Origin: Atlantibacter subterraneus
GTDB lineage: Bacteria > Pseudomonadota > Gammaproteobacteria > Enterobacterales > Enterobacteriaceae
NCBI RefSeq assembly: GCF_027853245.1
Contig: NZ_JAPTZM010000008.1
Length of the DNA stretch: 64,000 nucleotides
Direction: 5' to 3' (one strand)
Each line of letters opens with the position of its first letter. Position 1 is the stretch's first letter. Position numbers and translations under genes: made by a program. Shown one piece after another: positions 36,720 to 45,572 of the stretch. The notes beneath the pieces are model-generated. The model made no database searches and had not been told where the DNA came from. It saw only the letters and a list, made by a program, of their open reading frames with translations.

Positions 36720-38328
36720 TTGAGTGACTTCCTTCATTGAGCAAGAGATGAGGGTTATTAAAGGGAACGTCATCTCCAAAAAGCGGCGTGGGATCGTCAA
36801 GCAGATATCCCTTCAGGCGTGAACAACGGCGTGGGCCGACAACGGCGCAGTGCCAGATGTTGAGGCCATTTTTTTGTTTTCGATGAAGATTCAGGTTCTG
36901 GAACTTTTTTTGTACCTCCCGCCAGTATTCTTCAGGGACATTCTGACCGCAGGTGCTAAGCCAGAGTTTGAAAATACCAGGCGTCACCAGGAATACCGAC
37001 CCGGCGACGGTATGGATCCGGGCGTTAGGTTCATTGACCTCCAGATGTTGAGCCTGAACATTACGAACCAGCCACTGCCAGAAGGCTTCGCCTGACAGTA
37101 GGGTATCGTCCTGTTCGGGTAGAGGGGATGGTTGTTCTACTTCAATGTTCGTTGCAATCACCGCTTCTGTCTCATCCAGAACTCCTGCTATCGGCGTGAC
37201 GGTTCCACTGAAGGTTGTGGGCCGCTGTTGTGGATCCTGCCAAATTAGCGAAGGGGAAAAACGTAACAGCGTGAGTTCACTGCTCCAGCCTCCGCTGGAC
37301 TCAATCCGGCAATGCCAGATAGCTTTATCCTCACAGGGAATAAGCAACTGATGTGCCTGCATCTCGTCGAACAGCCGCACGTTATGCTGCGGAACAGCGT
37401 CAATCCCCTGGCGCAGCAGCCAGCCGCGCACAGCATCGGCAGCGTTCTTGCTGACCAGCCACAGCGCTTCTTCAGTCAGCCAGCCGTCAGAGCCACCGTT
37501 CGGGTTGTTGAGTCGGAACTCATTTGCCAGCAGGTCGCGCAGGGCAGCGATGATTTGCTGCGGCAGCGAGGTTTGTGGGCGGTGGATAGCCTTGACCGGA
37601 TCGCCGCCGAGATTAAACGCCACCGACGCCCGGTCAGTTTTCTGCACCAGTTCACCTGCCAGCCCGGCATACTGATATTGTCCGTTCAGGCAGTGCAGCA
37701 GGGTGGATAACGCAGCGGCGTCGGCGGCGAGCCAGTCGAGGCATTCCGGGGGGAGTAGTTGGGTGAGCAGAAGAGCTGCCGCAGCCGGATGGCGCAGATA
37801 ATCACGTTGCGGCAGATAACGAAACCGATAAGGCTGGGTCAGCGGACCATGCCATGGAAACCAACGTTTCCCGCTGGTATCTTCCACCTCAATATCGGTG
37901 ATGAGTTTGCCCAGATCGTGCAGCAACGCAGCGTAGATGATGACAGTTGTCCAGCGTTCGGACCGCGCGGCCTGATCTTCCGGCGCTGCATCAGGTGGAA
38001 AAAGATAACTCTGCCGCAGCCGTGCGGCGTAGCAGGCGGCTTCGAGGCTGTGATCGAGCAGACCGCCTGCGTGGGAATGGTGGTGGTTTTCCGAGGCCGG
38101 GAACAACTGCGCCAGTTCTGCGAAGCGCTGGAGCGGCGTTAACCAGAAGCGTTCAAACAGCGAGGTGGGGAGCGCGGTGCTCTGGCGAATAAACTGGATA
38201 AGCTGTTGGCGGGTAGTTTCAGCCAGTAGTGTCTGCGCGGATTCAGGATGCAGCCATCCCTCCGTGACGCTCGGCTTGCCGTCGGATGGTATGGTCTCTG
38301 GTTTCTTGCGCGTCAGCCATATCCGCAT
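36709..38328 (-). CDS. MobH-family relaxase (TraI_2, ICE type)
   Basis: 539-aa relaxase of the HD-hydrolase MobH class found in PFGI-1/clc- and SPI-7-like ICEs. It would nick oriT and lead the DNA strand. Seen: HHHSHAGGLLDHSLEAA (~82-98) and the HD pair LLHDLGK (~135-141), followed by the C-terminal TraI_2 domain ending in VVGPRRCSRLKGYLL. It is a little shorter than the ~600 residues I expect for the family but shows no internal break. It is upstream of int and downstream of ardC. With the type IV secretion genes largely lost, it could only mobilise the island using another element's channel. Confidence 0.85.
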   Translation of the reverse strand: MRIWLTRKKPETIPSDGKPSVTEGWLHPESAQTLLAETTRQQLIQFIRQSTALPTSLFERFWLTPLQRFAELAQLFPASENHHHSHAGGLLDHSLEAACYAARLRQSYLFPPDAAPEDQAARSERWTTVIIYAALLHDLGKLITDIEVEDTSGKRWFPWHGPLTQPYRFRYLPQRDYLRHPAAAALLLTQLLPPECLDWLAADAAALSTLLHCLNGQYQYAGLAGELVQKTDRASVAFNLGGDPVKAIHRPQTSLPQQIIAALRDLLANEFRLNNPNGGSDGWLTEEALWLVSKNAADAVRGWLLRQGIDAVPQHNVRLFDEMQAHQLLIPCEDKAIWHCRIESSGGWSSELTLLRFSPSLIWQDPQQRPTTFSGTVTPIAGVLDETEAVIATNIEVEQPSPLPEQDDTLLSGEAFWQWLVRNVQAQHLEVNEPNARIHTVAGSVFLVTPGIFKLWLSTCGQNVPEEYWREVQKKFQNLNLHRKQKNGLNIWHCAVVGPRRCSRLKGYLLDDPTPLFGDDVPFNNPHLLLNEGSHSNDL

Positions 38329-38505
38329 AATGGCTCTTTCCCCTTTTCGGGTAAGCCCGTTACCCCTTCACTCTCTTCCCCTTAACCTTTTGGATTTTGC
38401 CTTTTGGTGCCGTCAGATTTGGGGCGAAACTGTTTATTGGGTTGCGCAAATTTATTGGAGTGGAGAAAAACGGCAGAGCAGGATGCTCCGCCGTTGATAT
38501 GAAGC

Positions 38506-39417
38506 TTATGCGCTCAGCGCTAACGGCTGCTGCGCTCGTTCAAGCAGGTACTCGCAGGCATTACGCGCTAAACCGCTGGCGCGGAAAATCGCTTTTTTGT
38601 CCTGCTGCAACACCTTCAGCCACGATGCGATGTAGCTGTCATGTTGTAGCTTCGCCTGAATGCCGACATGAGCGCACAGGAAGGCGGCTCCCATTTCGGC
38701 GATGAGCTCCTCAAAACTGTACGTTGGATCGCCGAAGGTGTGATTTCCTGCGGTGATGCCGTCCCGGTTCAGCCGTGAAGCGTGTCCGGTCGCGTGCGTC
38801 AGTTCATGCAGCAGCGTGCCATCGTAATCTTCACGCGAAGTGAACTGCTCAGGATGAGGCATGATGATGCAGTCGCGCCCTGGCGAGTAATACGCCTGAT
38901 TCTGGCGTCGGTGAGTGATCGTCACCGCGCTTTGACGGGCAACCTGCTCGGCAGCAGCGATGGGATCATCGACCATCACGACAGGCTGTGAAAACGCTTC
39001 CGGCAGTCCTTCACATTGCTGAATATTGAACAGCCGGAACTCGCGTACCACGGCATAAGACGTCACTTTAGGATTGCTGTCAGCGTCAAGTATTGTATTT
39101 CCGTTGCTGTCCACTACCTCGTGCTGCTGGGGCAGATAAAACACGGCCAGTGTAGATTTTTCGCCTTTGCGGATGTTACCGCCCGCATTGCGAATTTGTG
39201 TAAAGGTCAGCCAGCGATCGCTTTCATATCCCTGTCGCTCAGCGCTGTTCCAGAGTAGAGGAATGTTGATGCCATGATAAAACCGCCCGGATAAGGCATT
39301 CATCGGCACCACCGGTTCCCCTTCCCGCCATGGGCGAACCCAGGGGATCACGCCTTTCTCCAGCGCGGCGATAATTTCATCGGTGACTTTCTGGTAAAGA
39401 TCGTTGCTTCTGTTCAT
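38506..39417 (-). CDS. ArdC-like antirestriction protein (DUF1738 + zincin)
   Basis: 303 aa. The N-terminal DUF1738 domain (~1-130; DLYQKVTDEIIAALEKG, WVRPW) is an ssDNA-binding fold. The C-terminal zincin metallopeptidase-like domain has HELTHATGH. Characterised ArdC proteins protect incoming conjugative DNA from host restriction. The start ATG 39417 with GAGG upstream is used; the longer frame to 39546 overlaps the upstream ORF and is rejected. It belongs to the ICE transfer end (orf97-ardC-mobH-int). It shares the island with a Dnd restriction system and a PARIS-like pair. Confidence 0.85.
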   Translation of the reverse strand: MNRSNDLYQKVTDEIIAALEKGVIPWVRPWREGEPVVPMNALSGRFYHGINIPLLWNSAERQGYESDRWLTFTQIRNAGGNIRKGEKSTLAVFYLPQQHEVVDSNGNTILDADSNPKVTSYAVVREFRLFNIQQCEGLPEAFSQPVVMVDDPIAAAEQVARQSAVTITHRRQNQAYYSPGRDCIIMPHPEQFTSREDYDGTLLHELTHATGHASRLNRDGITAGNHTFGDPTYSFEELIAEMGAAFLCAHVGIQAKLQHDSYIASWLKVLQQDKKAIFRASGLARNACEYLLERAQQPLALSA

Positions 39418-39440
39418 AAGCGTAACCTCATGATAAAGAA

Positions 39441-39476
39441 GCCGGGTACAGCGCTCCCGGTCGGGAGTCGCCCGGC
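39441..39476 (-). promoter_or_regulatory. Nested hairpin in the ardC leader
   Basis: An outer stem GCCGGG (39441-39446) / CCCGGC (39471-39476) encloses an inner stem CTCCCG / CGGGAG (39454-39467). It lies 24 nt before the ardC start on the transcript and is followed by no U-run. A similar G/C-rich hairpin occurs before the upstream ORF. Confidence 0.5.
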
Positions 39477-39502
39477 ACGGGGAGTGAAGGATGCTGAGGT
39501 AA

Positions 39503-39796
39503 TCAGCAGGAATGAAGGGCAGTAACCAGCAGGTAGTTATCTTCAAGCGTTAAGCGCAGCGGCGTCATTAGCGGTACATTGCTGCTGCCGTCAGAAGGCA
39601 AACAGTACAGACCGAAATTAATACTCTTACGGTCCGGGCCTGCGCTTTTGAATGTCAGCATGGTGGCGACAATCAGGTTTTCGAGACGGTCGTCTTCCTG
39701 AGAGGGATCGGGTGGAAAACTGACTACTTTTTCCCAAGCTTCAGATGAGACAGACAACGATAAGGATTTTGCTTCAGGGCAAGATGAAGTAGGCAT
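39503..39796 (-). CDS. Small conserved ICE protein of unknown function
   Basis: 97 aa, no cysteine pair motif, no membrane segment; slightly acidic with a central hydrophobic strand-like region (VATMLTFKSAG, INFGLYCLP). I do not recognise the family. It is believed to be a gene because CTGGAG stands 7 nt before the ATG, codon use is like its neighbours, and small ORFs of this size regularly precede ardC in ICEs. The Shine-Dalgarno is inside an inverted repeat (see 39800-39853). Confidence 0.6.
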   Translation of the reverse strand: MPTSSCPEAKSLSLSVSSEAWEKVVSFPPDPSQEDDRLENLIVATMLTFKSAGPDRKSINFGLYCLPSDGSSNVPLMTPLRLTLEDNYLLVTALHSC

Positions 39797-39799
39797 CGT

Positions 39800-39853
39800 G
39801 TTTCTCCAGTGATGAAAGCAGAGAAACGCCGCCCGGCAGGGAGGGTTCCCTGC
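39800..39853 (-). promoter_or_regulatory. Structured leader of the small ICE gene; ribosome site within a stem
   Basis: GTTTCTC (39800-39806) and GAGAAAC (39821-39827) can pair. On the transcript the GAGAAAC arm overlaps the GGAG ribosome site just before the ATG, so folding would hide it. Next to it GCAGGGA (39836-39842) pairs with TCCCTGC (39847-39853). This suggests translational control. Confidence 0.45.
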
Positions 39854-40320
39854 ATGGTGGGGTAGAGGATGTATCAGGCGCTAAGCGCTGTCCGCGAGGA
39901 TGATACGGAGCGGACGAAAAGGCGAGCCTCACCGGGTAGGGTGGCAACCTGAAGGCTCTGGTTGCGGGTCAAACTTCGTACAGATTAATACGGTATCAAT
40001 AATAATCAAGAGTCAGGCTCTTCAGTGAAGTGAGAGAGTTCGGGGTTCGTTATCCTGGAAGCCAGTCTGGTGCGCAGGATTTATCCGCTATAGGGGTTAA
40101 GGGCAATTTATCCTCTGGAGGGGATAAAGCATATTGGGCAATCTAATCGATAGTACCTGTGGAGCACATCAGGAAGCTTATGGTCTCAGGATTTGAAGAT
40201 CTGCTTACGGTGCCGGCCAACGTATTGTTCAGTGGGCCACAGCGATGTGTCATGAGGAAGATGCAACAGTTGGCCGTCCCTTTGCCAGAACAGGCTAAAC
40301 AGTACAAACATTGGAATGTG
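39854..40320. other. Non-coding stretch between ICE end and dnd operon
   Basis: About 470 bp without a convincing gene. Two small overlapping frames on opposite strands (40143-40361 minus, 40159-40425 plus) show no recognisable protein and no good ribosome site. It must contain the promoter of the ardC-mobH-int transcript (leftward); the dnd promoter (rightward) is expected at its right edge. oriT could also be here, since it often lies near relaxase genes, but I could not identify it. Confidence 0.5.
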
Positions 40321-40387
40321 TTACGCAAAAAATTACGTAAAAAAACTGTAAATCGTAACACATCTTACGTAAAATATCACGTTACCA
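40318..40387 (+). promoter_or_regulatory. dnd promoter region with two DndB-type operator repeats
   Basis: Two related 20-bp elements, at 40321-40340 and 40365-40384, align as TTACG(C/T)AAAA(A/T)AT(T/C)ACGT and lie 44 bp apart (about four helical turns). Each contains its own direct repeat of an ACG core at 12-bp spacing. GTGTTACG (40318-40325) and CGTAACAC (40354-40361) also form a perfect 8-bp inverted repeat. DptB of Salmonella is known to bind two promoter sites that each carry a direct repeat, so these are the likely DndB operators. The elements are AT-rich and end 33 bp before the dndB ATG. Confidence 0.7.
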
Positions 40388-40417
40388 AACTCATTCGATG
40401 TTTATACGGATTACTGT

Positions 40418-41503
40418 ATGGCTAGTGTTGATGCAGATTACTGCTACTCGTTTCCGGCTATACGTGGCATTCAGGCTGGTCGCCCTTTCTATATCGCCAC
40501 ATGCCCGATGCGAATCATCCCGAAAATATTCAGTTTTGATGAAAATGACGTGCCGCCGGAATTACGCGCACAGCGCACGCTAAATAAATCACGCATCCCC
40601 GAAATGGTACGTTATTTGTTGGAAAACCCTAAAGATTATGTGTTTTCGGCTCTGACAGCTTCCATTGCCGTAGACGTCCAATTTGATGAGTTTCCGGGTT
40701 CCAACAACCTAGGGACGTTATGCGTGCCAATGGATGCGCAAATTCTGATCAATGATGGACAGCATCGCCGTAAAGCGATTGAAGACGCTTTAGACGCTCG
40801 TCCGGAGCTGGGCCAGGATAATATTCCGGTATTGTTCTTTGTCGATGAAGGCTTAAAGCGTAGCCAGCAGATGTTCGCCGATCTGAATAAATACGCCATT
40901 CGCCCCAGCCCGTCGCTGGCGTCGCTATACGATCATCGTGATGCCAGTTCAAATCTGGCACGTTATCTGGCGATGTCCATAGAGCCGTTTGTTGGGATGA
41001 CAGAACTGGAAAAATCAGGCATCAGTCAGCGGTCGAATAAGTTATTTACGTTGAGCAGCATCAAGCAAGCTACCCGCGCATTGTTGGGTAAAGATCCCAA
41101 AGAGAACAACTTTGAGGAATGTACCCAAATTGCTACCCAATATTGGCAGGCTATTTTTAGCGTAATGCCGGATTGGCAATTAGCGGCTAAAAAAGAGGTT
41201 TCACCGGTTCAGTTACGACAAGATTATGTTCATGCTCATGGCATTGGATTGCAGGCGCTTGGGCTACTGGGATATACCCTGCTAACGGATTATCCTGAGC
41301 AATGGCCGGAGAAAATAGCTGCACTTAAAACTTTTAACTGGCGCAGAAACAACCCGGATCTCGTCAAACGTGCGATGCAGCACGGCAAACTGAGTAAAAC
41401 CAGTACCGCGATCCAGCTCACCTGTAATGCGCTAAAAACCGCGCTCTCAATCCCTCTCACTCCTGAAGAACAGGAGCTTGAAGCTCAAATGGTTGTCTCA
41501 TGA
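40418..41503 (+). CDS. dndB: DNA phosphorothioation regulator DndB
   Basis: 361 aa. DndB/DptB represses transcription of the modification operon and so sets how many sites are sulfur-modified. The family motif DGQHRR lies at 113-118, in the usual place in the N-terminal half. The C-terminal part is helical. It is the first gene of dndBCDE and overlaps dndC by 4 nt (ATGA). The putative autoregulatory operators lie 33-100 bp upstream. No cysteine desulfurase gene (dndA) precedes it, as in E. coli and Salmonella dnd clusters. Confidence 0.93.
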   Translation: MASVDADYCYSFPAIRGIQAGRPFYIATCPMRIIPKIFSFDENDVPPELRAQRTLNKSRIPEMVRYLLENPKDYVFSALTASIAVDVQFDEFPGSNNLGTLCVPMDAQILINDGQHRRKAIEDALDARPELGQDNIPVLFFVDEGLKRSQQMFADLNKYAIRPSPSLASLYDHRDASSNLARYLAMSIEPFVGMTELEKSGISQRSNKLFTLSSIKQATRALLGKDPKENNFEECTQIATQYWQAIFSVMPDWQLAAKKEVSPVQLRQDYVHAHGIGLQALGLLGYTLLTDYPEQWPEKIAALKTFNWRRNNPDLVKRAMQHGKLSKTSTAIQLTCNALKTALSIPLTPEEQELEAQMVVS

Positions 41504-43122
41504 GTAAATTAGTTCAGGCCTACGATTTGGCCGAATACGAAGATTTTATTAATCAGGAGCAGTTCGCTGGACGCCCTCTGGCCGAATATGTTGCTGAGGT
41601 TCAAAGAATTTATTTTGCGGATAAGCGTCCGTGGGTAATTGGCTATAGCGGCGGGAAAGATTCTTCCGCCGTGATCACGCTGGTGTATCTGGCCCTGCTT
41701 GGCCTGCCCCCGGAAATGCGTAGCAAAGATGTTTTTGTAGTGTCATCCGATACGCTGGTGGAAACACCGGTGGTAGTAGATTTAATTAAGAAAACGATGT
41801 TGCAGATTGAGGCAGGCGCAAAGCGTAATGGCCTGCCGATCACTCAACATGCGGTAACGCCTAAAACTAATGAAACCTTCTGGGTCAATTTACTGGGGAA
41901 AGGTTATCCAGCCCCAACCCGTAGTTTTCGCTGGTGTACCGAGCGTATGAAAATCAATCCGGTGAGCGACTTTATTAAAGATAAGGTCAGCCAGTTTGAT
42001 GAAGTGATTGTTGTCCTCGGCTCACGTAGTAGCGAAAGTGCCTCCCGTGCGCAGGTCATCGCAAAGCATAAAATTGATGGCTCACGCCTGGCCCGGCATA
42101 CCACTCTGGCAAATGCGTTTATCTATACCCCTATTGATACCTGGGATGTAGAAGACGTCTGGAAACTGCTGCGCGGCGCGTTCCGCTATGCTCCTGAAGA
42201 TATCGACGAATGGGAAAGCCCGTGGGGTGGAAACAACCGTCCTCTGTGGACGCTGTATATGGACTCTTCCGCACAGGGTGAGTGTCCCCTGGTGATCGAC
42301 GAAAGTACCCCCTCTTGCGGGAACTCTCGCTTTGGCTGCTGGACCTGTACTGTAGTCACCAAAGATAAAGCGATGGAAAGTCTGATCAAAAATGGCGAAG
42401 AGTGGATGTCGCCATTGCTGAAATATCGTGATCTGCTGGCGTTTACTACCGATCCGGTGAATAAAGATACGTTTCGAAACTATAAGCGTCGCACTGGGAA
42501 GGTGAGCTATCAGTACGCTAAAGAAAGTGATGAGCCGGGGGCTGAGCGTAAGCATGTTCCTGGTCCCTACTGGCTAAAATATCGTCAGCAATGGCTCAAA
42601 GAATTGCTGGAGATTGAGCGCGATTTGAATGCTCAGGGCAATGCCATTACGTTAATTACCAAACCAGAGCTACATGCGATTCGTCAGGAATGGTTGAAAG
42701 ATCCTAATGAACCAGACTGGTATGACACGCTGCCGGGTATTTACCGTGAAGTGTATCAACAGGATTTAGACTGGGTGGTGGACGATCAGTCGCGCTTTGA
42801 TGCCAGCGATGCAGATCTGTTGGTGCAGATAGCGCAGGGATTTGACGTTGTGCCTGAAATGGTGATGAAACTCATTGAGCTGGAAGTTTCAATGGAAGGC
42901 TTAAGCCGTCGTCAGGGCATTTTTGACAAACTTGGCACGATTTTAAAGCAGGACTGGGGCACTCTCGAAGAAATTGAACAACAACAGGTCACTCTGCAAA
43001 AACGAGTTGAACGAGATATTCATCAGGAAGAACTTACAAAGCTGGAAGCTGAACTTCAGGTTTTACAGCGCAGAATTGTTGATGCCAGTGAATCCTCGTT
43101 ACTGATTGGGGAGGAGAAATAA
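41500..43122 (+). CDS. dndC: DNA phosphorothioation sulfurtransferase DndC
   Basis: 540 aa, PAPS-reductase-like ATP pyrophosphatase that carries sulfur to the DNA backbone with DndD and DndE. The PP-loop SGGKDS is at 50-55. Candidate 4Fe-4S/sulfur cysteines are C146 (SFRWCTERMK), C262, C273, C280 and C283 (PSCGNSRFGCWTC). The C-terminal ~150 residues are helical, ending in a predicted coiled coil (LEEIEQQQVTLQKRVERD...). It is coupled to dndB by overlap; dndD starts 2 nt after its stop. Confidence 0.95.
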   Translation: MSKLVQAYDLAEYEDFINQEQFAGRPLAEYVAEVQRIYFADKRPWVIGYSGGKDSSAVITLVYLALLGLPPEMRSKDVFVVSSDTLVETPVVVDLIKKTMLQIEAGAKRNGLPITQHAVTPKTNETFWVNLLGKGYPAPTRSFRWCTERMKINPVSDFIKDKVSQFDEVIVVLGSRSSESASRAQVIAKHKIDGSRLARHTTLANAFIYTPIDTWDVEDVWKLLRGAFRYAPEDIDEWESPWGGNNRPLWTLYMDSSAQGECPLVIDESTPSCGNSRFGCWTCTVVTKDKAMESLIKNGEEWMSPLLKYRDLLAFTTDPVNKDTFRNYKRRTGKVSYQYAKESDEPGAERKHVPGPYWLKYRQQWLKELLEIERDLNAQGNAITLITKPELHAIRQEWLKDPNEPDWYDTLPGIYREVYQQDLDWVVDDQSRFDASDADLLVQIAQGFDVVPEMVMKLIELEVSMEGLSRRQGIFDKLGTILKQDWGTLEEIEQQQVTLQKRVERDIHQEELTKLEAELQVLQRRIVDASESSLLIGEEK

Positions 43123-43123
43123 C

Positions 43124-45124
43124 GTGCTCATTAAACAGCTGGTATTACATAATTTTCGGGTATTTAACGGTACACATACCATTGATCTGGCACCCAGAAA
43201 GCGTCCGCACGATTTGAATCCACGACCTATTGTGCTGTTTGGTGGTTTAAACGGCGCAGGGAAAACGTCTATACTGTCGGCGATCCGCATAGCGTTGTAT
43301 GGACGACTGGCGTTTGGGCTAGCGACTCAACAGCAAGAGTATATTGAACAACTCAGCGCATTGATTCATAACGGCGCGTACTATATTGAGCAGTCGGAAG
43401 AAGCATCTGTAGAACTGACGTTTACCTATAATAAAGGCGGTCATGAGGCCGAATTTACCGTTACGCGAACCTGGAAAAAGGGGAAGAGGGACCGCCTTTC
43501 TCTGCAACAGGATGGGCAGCCACTCAGTGAGCTGGATTACGATCAGTGCCAGGGATTTCTAAATGAGTTAATTCCGCATGGCATTGCTGATTTGTTCTTT
43601 TTCGATGGCGAGAAAATTGCAGAACTTGCTGAGGACGAATCCGGTAATATTTTACGTACTGCCGTACGACGCTTATTGGGGCTGGATCTCATCTCTAAAC
43701 TGCGTAACGATTTAATGATTTTTGTTAAGCGTCAGCAATCCAGCCAGCTAGCAAGTTCTCAGCAACAACAGATTGCAGAGCTTGAAAAACAGAGTAAAGA
43801 ATTAGCCTGCCAGACAGAAGCACTGCTGGAAAGCGCCGATTTTGCCAAATCGCGGATTGAGTTTCTGTCTAAAGATATAACCCGTTATGAAGGCTTGCTA
43901 AATGCTCAGGGGGGCGCTTTTGCCCAGACTAAAGCGCAGGAAAAACAGAAAGTCGAAACGCTGCTAAAAGATAAAGAACATCTGGAAAAAGCACTGAGAC
44001 AAGAATGCGATGGCTCGCTACCTTATGCGCTTGCGCCCACTATTTTGTCTCGTTTGCTGCAACAACTTGCTGATGAAACGCAGATTAAACAGGCAAAAAG
44101 CTTTGAAAAAGAGCTGAGCCAGTTTTTAACGCAACTCAGAAATGATATTGCATTTCGTTCTGCGGGGACTGGCAAAATAGCAGCTGAAGCGATTACCGAT
44201 AATCTAAAAGATTATATGGCAACGAAACCAAAAGGTGATTTGCTCTTTGACATCTCTGAGCGTGAAGCTGGTATGCTTCAACAGTCTATTGAGATAGATA
44301 GTAAAAGAGCATGGCAGCGTTTTGAGCTTTATCGCACACAGTTATCTGAGATTGAACAACAGTTAGAACAAGCGGCTGCTAATATTGCCCGTGCTCCTGA
44401 AGATGATCAGCTGATGGATCTCTTTGAGAAATTACGTGACCTGGATAGGCAGCGCGAAGCCCAATTGCAGAAATATCGGTCATTGCTGGAAGATGCTAAA
44501 CGCACGAAACAGCAGCAACTGGATTGTGTTCGCCAGATTCAAAAAGCGCATGATGCCGCTCGTTATCAGCACAGTTATAGTAGTGCGTTTAAGAATGCTC
44601 AGGAAACGATAAACTTACTCGATCGCTACAGTGATGTATTAACCCAGGCTCGAGTTAAAACGCTGTCTACAAACTTTGAGCTTGCTTACCGTAAGTTGGC
44701 TCGCAAAGAGGATTTACAACTTAGTGCGCATATCAACCCTCAGACGTTTGATGTTGAATTAATTGATGAGAATGGATCAGTAATTAACCGTAAGTTACTT
44801 TCTGCTGGTGAAAAACAGATTTATGCAATTGCTATTCTTGAGGCGCTGGCGAAAACCTCTGGTCGTGATTTACCAGTGATAATTGATACGCCCTTGGGAC
44901 GTCTGGATTCTCAGCATCGTGATAAATTGATTAACCACTACTTCCCGGAAGCCAGTCATCAGGTTGTATTGCTGTCTACCGATACTGAAGTAGATGAGCG
45001 TTATTTTGTCGATCAGTTGCGTGATGATATCTCTCATGCTTATGAGATTGTGTTTAATGCGCATACTAAATCGTCAACGCTGAAACCAGGTTATTTCTGG
45101 GAATTAACTAAGGAGGCTATCTGA
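43124..45124 (+). CDS. dndD: DNA phosphorothioation SMC-like ATPase DndD
   Basis: 666-aa ATPase of the SMC/Rad50 type; it is thought to open or nick DNA for sulfur insertion. Walker A GGLNGAGKT is at 40-48, a long coiled coil follows (~200-530), then the ABC signature LSAGEKQ and Walker B LPVIIDTPLGRLD in the last 120 residues. I chose GTG 43124 as start because GGGGAGGAG lies 7 nt before it and the N-terminus VLIKQLVLHNFRVF fits; the frame to 43106 would begin with TTG inside dndC. Its TGA overlaps the dndE ATG by one base. Confidence 0.95.
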   Translation: MLIKQLVLHNFRVFNGTHTIDLAPRKRPHDLNPRPIVLFGGLNGAGKTSILSAIRIALYGRLAFGLATQQQEYIEQLSALIHNGAYYIEQSEEASVELTFTYNKGGHEAEFTVTRTWKKGKRDRLSLQQDGQPLSELDYDQCQGFLNELIPHGIADLFFFDGEKIAELAEDESGNILRTAVRRLLGLDLISKLRNDLMIFVKRQQSSQLASSQQQQIAELEKQSKELACQTEALLESADFAKSRIEFLSKDITRYEGLLNAQGGAFAQTKAQEKQKVETLLKDKEHLEKALRQECDGSLPYALAPTILSRLLQQLADETQIKQAKSFEKELSQFLTQLRNDIAFRSAGTGKIAAEAITDNLKDYMATKPKGDLLFDISEREAGMLQQSIEIDSKRAWQRFELYRTQLSEIEQQLEQAAANIARAPEDDQLMDLFEKLRDLDRQREAQLQKYRSLLEDAKRTKQQQLDCVRQIQKAHDAARYQHSYSSAFKNAQETINLLDRYSDVLTQARVKTLSTNFELAYRKLARKEDLQLSAHINPQTFDVELIDENGSVINRKLLSAGEKQIYAIAILEALAKTSGRDLPVIIDTPLGRLDSQHRDKLINHYFPEASHQVVLLSTDTEVDERYFVDQLRDDISHAYEIVFNAHTKSSTLKPGYFWELTKEAI

Positions 45125-45477
45125 TGCTCCCAAATCGAATGGCGCTTAGCCGTCAGACTGAAGATCAGCTTAAAAAGCTCAAAGGGTATACAGGAATCAC
45201 CCCCAATATTGCAGCCCGGCTGGCATTTTTCCGTTCGGTAGAGAGTGAGTTTCGCTATTCGCCGGATAGAGACAGTAAGAAGCTGGATGGTACGCTGGTG
45301 CTGGATAAAATTACGTGGCTGGGGGAGACATTGCAGACTACGGAATTGGTGTTGAAGATGCTTTATCCACAGATAGCACCGAAAGATATGATAAAAGCTT
45401 GGGCTGCACATGTTGAGGATGGTATAGCGGCATTAAGAAACCATAAAAATGTGACAAGTTTCTTCTCTTCTATCTAG
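45124..45477 (+). CDS. dndE: DNA phosphorothioation protein DndE
   Basis: 117-aa small basic protein. DndE homologues form tetramers that bind nicked DNA and are essential for modification. The N-terminus MLPNRMALSRQTEDQLKKLKG and the central GITPNIAARLAFFRSVES are family marks. It has an AGGAGG site and is translationally coupled to dndD (TGATG). It is the last gene of the modification operon and is followed at once by a bidirectional terminator. Confidence 0.94.
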   Translation: MLPNRMALSRQTEDQLKKLKGYTGITPNIAARLAFFRSVESEFRYSPDRDSKKLDGTLVLDKITWLGETLQTTELVLKMLYPQIAPKDMIKAWAAHVEDGIAALRNHKNVTSFFSSI

Positions 45478-45482
45478 TCCAT

Positions 45483-45525
45483 ATAATGAGTGCCACCAGT
45501 AAAATAGGTGTCACTCATTATTTAT
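45483..45525. terminator. Bidirectional terminator between dndE and ariB
   Basis: ATAATGAGTG-C-CACC (45483-45497) pairs with GGTG-T-CACTCATTAT (45507-45521), one C/T mismatch, 9-nt loop, T-rich on both sides. It separates the convergent modification and restriction operons. Confidence 0.85.
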
Positions 45526-45572
45526 ATGAATTGCAACCACTTTTTTTATAAAAACAAACTAAAAATTAGTTG

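Noticed and set aside
40143..40425. Two small overlapping frames (72 and 88 codons) upstream of dndB
   Set aside because: No family resemblance, no convincing ribosome site; the plus-strand one runs through the operator repeats and into dndB.
43106..43123. TTG start of dndD inside dndC
   Set aside because: It overlaps the ribosome site; GTG 43124 has ideal spacing to GGGGAGGAG and gives the expected N-terminus.
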